Part shown: positions 52,601-61,600 of the stretch, in pieces
Layout of the letters: the number at the start of each line of letters is the position of its first letter
How positions within the stretch are numbered: position 1 is the stretch's first letter
Assembly (NCBI RefSeq): GCF_028389875.1
Contig: NC_084678.1
Span: 13,546,899-13,610,898, forward strand
From: Rhea pennata
Lineage: Eukaryota; Chordata; Aves; Rheiformes; Rheidae
Direction: 5' to 3'
Length of the DNA: 64,000 bases
Notes under the pieces: generated by a model
What the model saw: the letters and a program-made list of their open reading frames with translations, nothing else
Databases searched by the model: none
What the model was told of the DNA's origin: nothing
Translations under genes and position numbers: made by a program

Positions 52601-55600
52601 CTTAACACCTGAAGGTGTTAATTAACAATTAGGAGGCAATCTTAAACAAGTTACAGCGAAAAAAGTAAACAGTTGTACTTGACATTATTTAATTCACTCT
52701 GTTAGTGGAAACTCAATATCAGATCAGTTTGAGTAAAATAAAATATATGTTCAGAATGCTGAAATACTGAAAATTTGGTAATGTCCTTAATTAAAAGTGA
52801 AAGAAATGAAAATAATACTTGGGCTGGAGCATCTGCCCTATGAGGAATTGCTGCTAGAGCTGGGCCTCTTCAGCCTGGGGAAGAGAAGACTGAGCGAGGA
52901 TCTTATCATAAGTACCTGAAGGGAGGGTGTCAAGGGGTCAGGGACAAACTCTTTTCAGTTGTCCCATGTGACAGGACAAGAGGCAATGGGCAGAAATTGA
53001 AGCACAGGCAGTTCTGCCTGAACGCGAGGGGGAATTTCTTCCCTGTGAGAGTGACAGAGCGCTGGAACAGATTACCCAGAGAGGCTGTGGAGTCTCCTTC
53101 TCTGGAGATCTTCAAGGCCCGCCTGGATGCAACCCTGTCTAACACGCTCTAGGTGACCCTGCTGAGCAGGGAGGTTGGACTAGATGATCTCCAGAGGTCC
53201 CTTCCAACCTTACTGATTCTACGGTTCTGTGAAAGTAAAAAACTCACCATCTTTGACTGTTTATGATTTGCAGTCTCTTTTCTAAAGAAAGTATCTTCCT
53301 CTTTCGTATCCTTGTATTTTGTAAAATCAGAATTCAAAGATGTTTCAGACACTCTAGCTGAAAGAAATGTTTTAAATTATGTTTCAGCAGTAGTTGAAAT
53401 ATTATTCCCTTCTGTAGTTAACACCTTCTGTTCAAAATGATTAGTACTGTTTGACTGCCTACTCAGTATTTTGTAATATTCTGCCTCGTATCAGTTTCAG
53501 TTTTCTTCCTTTTTTTTGTTTTTGTTTTTTTTGTTCGTTTGTTTTGTTTTTCCAGAAAGGTACTTCCAAAAACAGAATAAAAAAGATTGTTTCACAGATC
53601 TTTTGCTAAGAATGGAAACCAATATAAGGAGAGAAAAGGACTGAGTTAAAAACATTTTAGAATGTTGAAATATTTTTAGCATTAAAAATTAACAAAATAC
53701 AAACATAACCTGGATGGGATGTATGCCCTGATGACAGATTTAGCTTTTGCTTGTCACAGGTTGTTATATTAGTCTCAGGAACAGAGCATGTTCGTTTTTT
53801 CCATGTTTTTATTTCATCAAAAGATCCTTCCAAAAGACCAGGTAATCTAACAAAAATACCACCATCTTATTAACAATGAAATGCAGAAAGTGAGTCTTAA
53901 TTATAATAAATTTGAATCACAAAATAAGAATGCTAATCAGTAAATACCAACGCATGTTATGTTGGCATCTAAGCCTGCTACCATTCTTCAGTTAACCAAG
54001 GCATTGTAAAACGGTAAACCTTAAAACAAACAAACAATATGTATTTTTAAGTCAATATCTAAAAGGGAACAGCATCCGATGGCCACCGTTCAAGTTGACC
54101 TTAGCTGCATGCCTGTGATGTGTCTATAGGAGTTACAAATAGATTAAATTTGCACTACCATTTTTCGGTACAGTTCACATACACACAAACCCATGTGCCA
54201 TTTGTATTTTATCTTCTGATGTCATCTGAAAGAATTCTTCTGCTTCTTACTACAAAACGGTTCTTGAACTTGATTTACCTCCTATGAGTTTGTTAACAAA
54301 CACTGTTTTCATAGCAATCAAAGAATTATTAAATTGGTGAATATGTTTATAAGACCATAGAAGAGTCATGTTCATGAAGTAGTCTGTCTTATCAACTATA
54401 TAAATATTGCTATTTTGGTGCCATATATTTCAAAATAAAAACAAACGAGAAACCCCATATAATAAAGTGGCCTCACTTACACAGCCAGCAGTTCTTAATA
54501 CAGCTGTCAGGGAAGACAATTATATTCTGGAATTCTCTAAAACTATGCATCATAATTTCAACTCTGGCAATATTTAAACATACTGCTCTCAAAAATAGTA
54601 TGTTTCTCATAACAGCAGTTACTTTGGATTCTCTTCCAATACTTACAAAGATTTGTTGCATCTCATTACTGGTTGAGAATCAGGAACAATATCTAGTTCT
54701 TCATCTAAATGAAATATTAATCATTATTACAAAAGAAATGGACAGAAGTTTTAAAAAAAAATCAACACTTGCAAAGTTACTTGCCTAAAGTTCCTTTTTG
54801 ACTGGCCTCATGTTCTGTCTCATGTAGCATTTCTAAAACTTCTTCAGCACAGATTTGCTATAAACATAGTAGGACAATACAAATAAAACATACTAGCAGA
54901 GCACTATACATACTATAACTTCTTAAGTGTGTATTTTTCCTAATAACATACAAAAATCTTTTTTCAGTTCACTGAAGTACTGATTTTGATACCTTTTCAG
55001 GCAGTTTTGCCGCATTTCTGATTTTGGACTTCCTGATATTCTGTTGTGTTTCACAAAATTCATTGTCTAGTGCACACTTCTGTCTATTCTAAAAAGGGCA
55101 ATAAATAACATTTACAATCCATAAAGGCAAAGAAATAAACTTTTTGTGCTAAATAATGCTTGAAATATTCTAAACTATACATTTTATGTACTACAGCCTT
55201 TTTTTAAAGCATGACAATACCAAAAGAAATGTTTCAGAATCCAGTAATCAGGGATTTGACCTGAATCTGTTCCCAAAAGACAGTTGAAAATAGAAATAAA
55301 ATCAAAGTGTTAGTCTGAAGTCTTTGTTGACCCAGAACAGAATCAAAAATACATAAGTAAATAAATAAAAATCTATACTTAAGCTGCAGTTATTCACTAA
55401 CACCTATGTAGCTTCAGTTCAGTGAACACACTGTAGCTCGCTGTATTATAAGTTCCTTAAAAGTATGTCAACATTGCGTAATGAATTTGATATTCCATGT
55501 ACACACCATCATGAAATTGTACAGGGAGGAAGAACCATCGTTGTCAGTAGAAGCAAATTAACCCTGGGGTCAATACTGATGACTGAATGTAAATTCTGGC

Positions 55601-58600
55601 TAATTTTATAAGAATCTATCTGACTACAAAAAATTAAATCTGAAATCCAGAGGACAAGAAAACCTTATGCAATAAAGTAATACATGCATGACAATATTTT
55701 TTAAAAAAAGTGAGTTACTGATCGCAAAATCTAGCTCCCCAAAATACAAATTATGAAGAATTTAAGTTGTTTTTCCCCCATTTTCTGCAGTAATATTATT
55801 CTGAGTAAAAGACTTAGCTACAGATGATGTGCATACTCCAGTAGCTTCTTGATGTAAATTCTTCTTTCTGGTCTCATTTATTACACTAATGTTAGCCCTT
55901 TCAGCAGAACTTATCATTGGCAATGGTAATTTAAATCGTCCTTTACAGGGAGTGGCTGAAAGCAAACCAGAGACATGTTAGAATTGTTCCTTTACAATAA
56001 TTGTGATGCTTGTGACATCAATATGTGATGACCGCATCTGTGTGGATGGCATAACCACATTATTCCATAAATTCAAAAAAATGTGGCTAGTGGTGGTACC
56101 AACCCATTATGCATCTGTAACAATTCCATCAATTTCAATTGATGCAATTCAAGCTACATCGAGGTTAACGAGCCAGTAACAGATTATAGATGTCCAGAGG
56201 CCAGCAATGCTTTGTTACAGCCTGCCACTGATAGAGAAGTCATGTATTTAAAGATTTAACTATATTTCTGTTGGGGTAGACCTTTTGGCAAGTTCCAAAT
56301 AAAAGCCAAAGAAGTTCTCCGTCTTATTCCATCCTCATTTGAAAATGCTCTAATTTCTATGCTCTAATACTCTTAATTTATACATGCTACATGAATATAC
56401 AAGACTAAGGATACTGATACATTTGAGACTGTGCAAGAAATTTGTAAGTCGCACTGTTCAATCATCAACTGCATCACCAGCCTAAAATGACTTCTTTCCT
56501 ACGAACTCCTTCATTGTATCAATTGTTAAAAATCTGTCAGTTTAGGACCATTTGTAGGAAAGTAATGACTCCCTCTTATGGTAAAGAAAAGGCTCTTCTC
56601 CTTATCCCTTCTTCTATGAAAAGGGCTCTTCAAGTCAACATCAGCAGCACCGGACCCGTTGCTCAAACCTGCAGTGGATACTGCCTTGCCTGCCAGCCAT
56701 ATAATCAACTGGCCTTTGAAGAACCACAGTTTTTACGAAATTGGCACAATGAGTTACTCATGTTTGTGAAGAGTCTTGTCAAGCAGATGAGAGTAAAATG
56801 CAATGGATAGATGTATACATGGGAGAAAACAGATTTCCCCATGTAACTCCTGTAAAAGCAATCATTACTGAGAATTCTTTAAACTAGGAACATTTGGCTG
56901 TCATGAGGAGAGAGATGAAAGCCACTTGTCTTCTAACCATCTGCTTCCATCTCATGAACTAATTTCTCAAGCTTGGTCTGGTACTAGCAGTTGACTCTCT
57001 GACAGGCAGCAGAGCAGACAACAGGTGACTTTCAGCTGGTTGGGATGCATTTGCAGCTGCTATTCTTCATCTTATTATGGAAAGGTAGTAAGCAGACTAG
57101 TTTAAAAATTTCTGTTAAAGCATCTGCTGGGGAGATTTTGATTATGTTCTTCATTTCCATACCTGCAATGGATCACAGTTCATGCTTATGTTACTTTCAT
57201 CTTTCTAGCCATTTGCATGCAGGTCACCTAACAGTACATATTATCCCATATAGAAACTATATTTCAAAAACTGTTTATAGCATACTTTTACCCTAAAAGC
57301 ACTTGCCAACTTACATGTAGTACAAGATACCAGTGGATTCCTTGTAGGAAATCTTGTAGTTCCAGAAATAATCACTGATGCTTCAGACACTTTCCTTTTA
57401 CAAGATGTGATTATCTTGAAACACAAAACAAACACACATAACATAACATGCAGCCATAAAGATGACAAAACAAGATTTCAGAAAATCTATTTCCAGGAGT
57501 CTTTTGACACTTTGTTATTGGGATGTCAATTGCTATTGCTGCACACATCAGTTTAACAGGTGGGCTTTCTGCACTTTTCTGTTTAGAGAAAGTTCACCAT
57601 GACACACGAATTATTTAAAAATTAAAAACTAAACATTTTTAACTATGATCAATGATTGTTCTTTTTTAAGTTAATTCAGTAAGGGACAAATCTTGTCCCT
57701 GATTAATAATCGAAGTAACTAGGATGATTTCCAAGAGTCTTCACAAAGTTATCTCGTAAACTACAAACCAGCAGAACATCAGGGCCAGGTTTACTAGAGG
57801 CTGCTGACAGCAAGGGATGCACTGCATGCCTGTTGCATGACAGTGAAGATAAAGCAATGCTACGCACTCATCTTCTCCCCTGTCTCTAGCATATGTGTAG
57901 CTAGTCCTAGTATAACTGTGCTACATTTATAACTTCAGAGCTTTAGAACTATGTCACAAAAGAAACAGCAGGCTTCATGAATTTTTCTACTTCCACAATT
58001 TAGATTAGAAAATCACCTAAACACAGAAGCTGTCCCATGAAACTGTGCCGAATAATCAGTATACAGAATTCATCTTGACAACCTCATCAGAGCTTTTTTT
58101 CTAAACATCAGTTTCAGTGAACACCATGCCTATAGGACTTGCCTCTAATTACAGCTATCACTATACCTGACCATTAACAAGTCTCTAAAGGCTATCCTGG
58201 ACTTATGCATATCATAAAGAGATATAAGCATATCTTGAAATATTCTGAAGAGAATTTTCAGAGCAGAATGGTTTATTTAATAAAATTAACAATTGCTTTT
58301 TATCATGCTTATTTCAAAACTGTAACATTAAATATATAGAGAAATCTTTTTTGAAGAGATTTATATAGCTTTGTGTCAAGAAATAAAATCAAAACCTGCA
58401 TAACTATATTCCAATGGTAAAATAACAAACAATTTTTTATATCATAAAATACAATAGATATTTCAATTTAGTTGTATTTTTGAGGTAATCGTTTCTGTTT
58501 TGATAATCCTACTCTTACCTTGGAGGAAGCATCTTTGCAAATGTCTTTGGTGGCTTTTTTATTCAGAGACCTTAGGGTTCCAGGAAGTTGCTGGTTTTTA

Positions 58601-61600
58601 GACTCACTGAATTTCTCTTCCACTTCAGCTTTTTCTTCTAAACATGATGACAACTGACTTTCTGGTACCAGAACCTATATAATATTTCGGAGAAGAAACG
58701 AAAGTATTAAATATTTCTTTCTTTCTTTTTCTCTCTACATATATGCACAGACATAAAATGTATGTTATAGACATATACATATATATAGTGTATATGTGTA
58801 CATACATATTAATACATATATATTTATATATAAAAACTTCTTTACCCTATCACTTTCTGCACTCTAGATTTGGATAGGAACTTCACTGCTTTTCTACATA
58901 TGTATTTTTTTTTGAAAAGAATCCAGCTGTTACTTTGGCTAACAAGAACAGGCTATGAGATTACATTTGATTCACACAAAGAACCTCCCTTGTGTAGATT
59001 TCTCTGAAGGACTACGATTTGCATATTTTTTTCTGATTTTCTCCCCAGAGATGCAAATTTGACACATGCATACTTATCACAAATTAGTTAACAGTAATTA
59101 TCAGTATCTTAAAAGATGATGATTGATCTTAAATTAGCTATTAACCAGAATAAACATAAAAATAATGCGAATAAAAAAAAACATCCCAGCATACTATAAT
59201 ACCTGTGAACCACTTTCATCAAAAACAACATGTACAGTTGTTTTGGCAACTGACGTAGACTGCTTCTTATTAAATCCCTATAAAATGAAAAATCAGTGTA
59301 GAATATAAATTTTGCTCAATTTTTAAAAAAACAATCACAAAGGAAATTTTTAAGTCATAGAATGTAAATGTCTGAAACTAGATTAAAGGGGAAAATAAAT
59401 TCTGCAAGTTGTCAGCAGCTACATTCCTCACAAGCTCCTCAGTCAGGAAGAACTGAAGACAGACTGGATGCCACAGGCAGTAAGGAGAAAGCTATGGCTG
59501 GCTAAAAATTTTTGGGCAAATGTTTTTCATTTTAAAATTCCAGTCCACTACAATTATCCATTTAGTCTTACGTGGCAATTCTGAAGAAGAAAGACCGAAA
59601 CCAGCGCGTGATATTCCAGAAGGTTAGGGCATTGAGTTGCAATGTGGAAGATCCAGTTTCAAGTCTTTGATTTGAATGAGTCTTTCCCAATGGTTCTTAT
59701 CAGAGCTTCTTCAGCTTCCCATAAATAACATTAACTGGGCAAAAGGAGGAGTCTAATACTACAGTGGTTAGCATGTGAGACTAAACCTTGGCTCAACTCC
59801 CTGACCTGAATCAGGGAGCTGGAGAATGAGAAGATGTGACAGAAGCTACAACTATGTTGAAATCAATCCAAAATTCTTAAGTTCATGAGACTGGTAAGCA
59901 TGTTAGACATTCAGCTTGCAGCGAGTCAGTTCGGAAACAGTTCTGCACTTGTAAACATTCACTTCCCATGCAAAACTTAATCTACCATGTCGCGTTCAAG
60001 CCCGTAAAGGGTTTCTTTTCATTTGATAAATATGAATGAATTCCAGAAGGGTAAATGCTGTTCTGTAGGGGCCACAGTAGTCAGGAACTGTATATAAACA
60101 TACATCAAAAAACCCCCACATTTATAACATTTATATGGCAAGAGACACTCATTTTCAGTGAATAGAAAGAAAAAAAGCTATTAGAAAAGGTTTTTAAACT
60201 CTACCTTATGTTTATTTACCTTACATTTGTGTACTCCATAAATCTTTCTGGTCACATCTTTAATTTCCAAGATAGAATCAAAATATATAAAAAAAACATC
60301 TCCTCCTTGATCACCCACACTCACTGGGTTTTTTAGACTTATCGTTAATAATTTCTTTGAATCTTTCTCTGAAAGCAAGCAACATTTAAAAAGTACTTTC
60401 ATTAGAATTTATTAAGCTTACACGTGTAATGTTTTAAATGGTAATTTTGCTTTTCTAAGAATTGAGTCAGCACTTAAGGACTTCAACAATCAGAAAATCT
60501 AAGTTAGCATGTAACAAACAATGAAATACATTCATGAGTGTCTGTACCTTCAAGGCTGTACTCTTCTACCTCTTCTTCTGGTATAATGACTGTTTCCCAT
60601 TGATGATCCTTATATTAAAAAAATACATATTTTTGAGATAAAAATTCGTACTATATTACAATTAAATCAAGTGCGTGATCACAAAGCTATTCAATGAGGC
60701 CAAATTTTCAACTTTTTAAAGCCTCTGTTAGAAGAGGTGACAACGAATATATGTGACATTTATAACATAGAATAATATTATAGAACAGTTCTGGCAGAAA
60801 TATTCATCTAAACAACTAAATCTCATTTATGAGAACTACTACTGCAACTTCATAAATGCCTTCTTTTTCACGTGTGCAGTTATACGTTAAAATGTTCATT
60901 AAAATAGTATTAGAAATCCATTATTTTGAAATTGTTTGATCTAAACACGTATAAAACCCCCTAACACAGATCTAACGTAACAGCAACATCAATATAGTTG
61001 CAAATAAAAAATCCACATTTAATGTGGGAAAACAAATTTGATATATTAAAAAAAAAAAAATCTACTGCCTCGAGGAATCAAGTATGATGGACAAAGTTAG
61101 CTTACAGCATTATCTGCTGCCACATAGAAAGATATACTTCTACTACCAACGTTAAAATCAATCCAAAATTCTTCAAGATTTTCATCCAATGGTATCCGTA
61201 GCTAAAACACAAAAAGGTAACACATAAGAGTAAGATGTGAGAATAAAAATTTATGCCACTTAACATGCAGTTAAGTTTTTGTGCTATAGTCTAAGCAAAT
61301 TTTAAATACATAGACTTCTGTATACACTTGAAAATAATCCTTGTCTCATTTATTCCTTTATTTTCCTTAGCTAGAAGACAAAAGTGTAGTTGAGCTGCCC
61401 AAATAAAAATTGCTGGACATATGTTTAGTTCTGTAGCTTACCTCATATTTATCAAGACTTGCTGATAAACACGGATACGTAAAAACCCTGTAAGGAAAGG
61501 TTATTTTGTTAAATATTGTAAAATGCTGTAAATAAATTTTGTGTACCTGAACAGAGCACCTGGATTGTGCTTTCAATACAAGACTTGTATACTTTAGAGA

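Noticed and set aside
56487..56810. 107-codon open frame on the + strand
   Set aside because: Antisense inside a SYCP2 intron, with no recognised domain.
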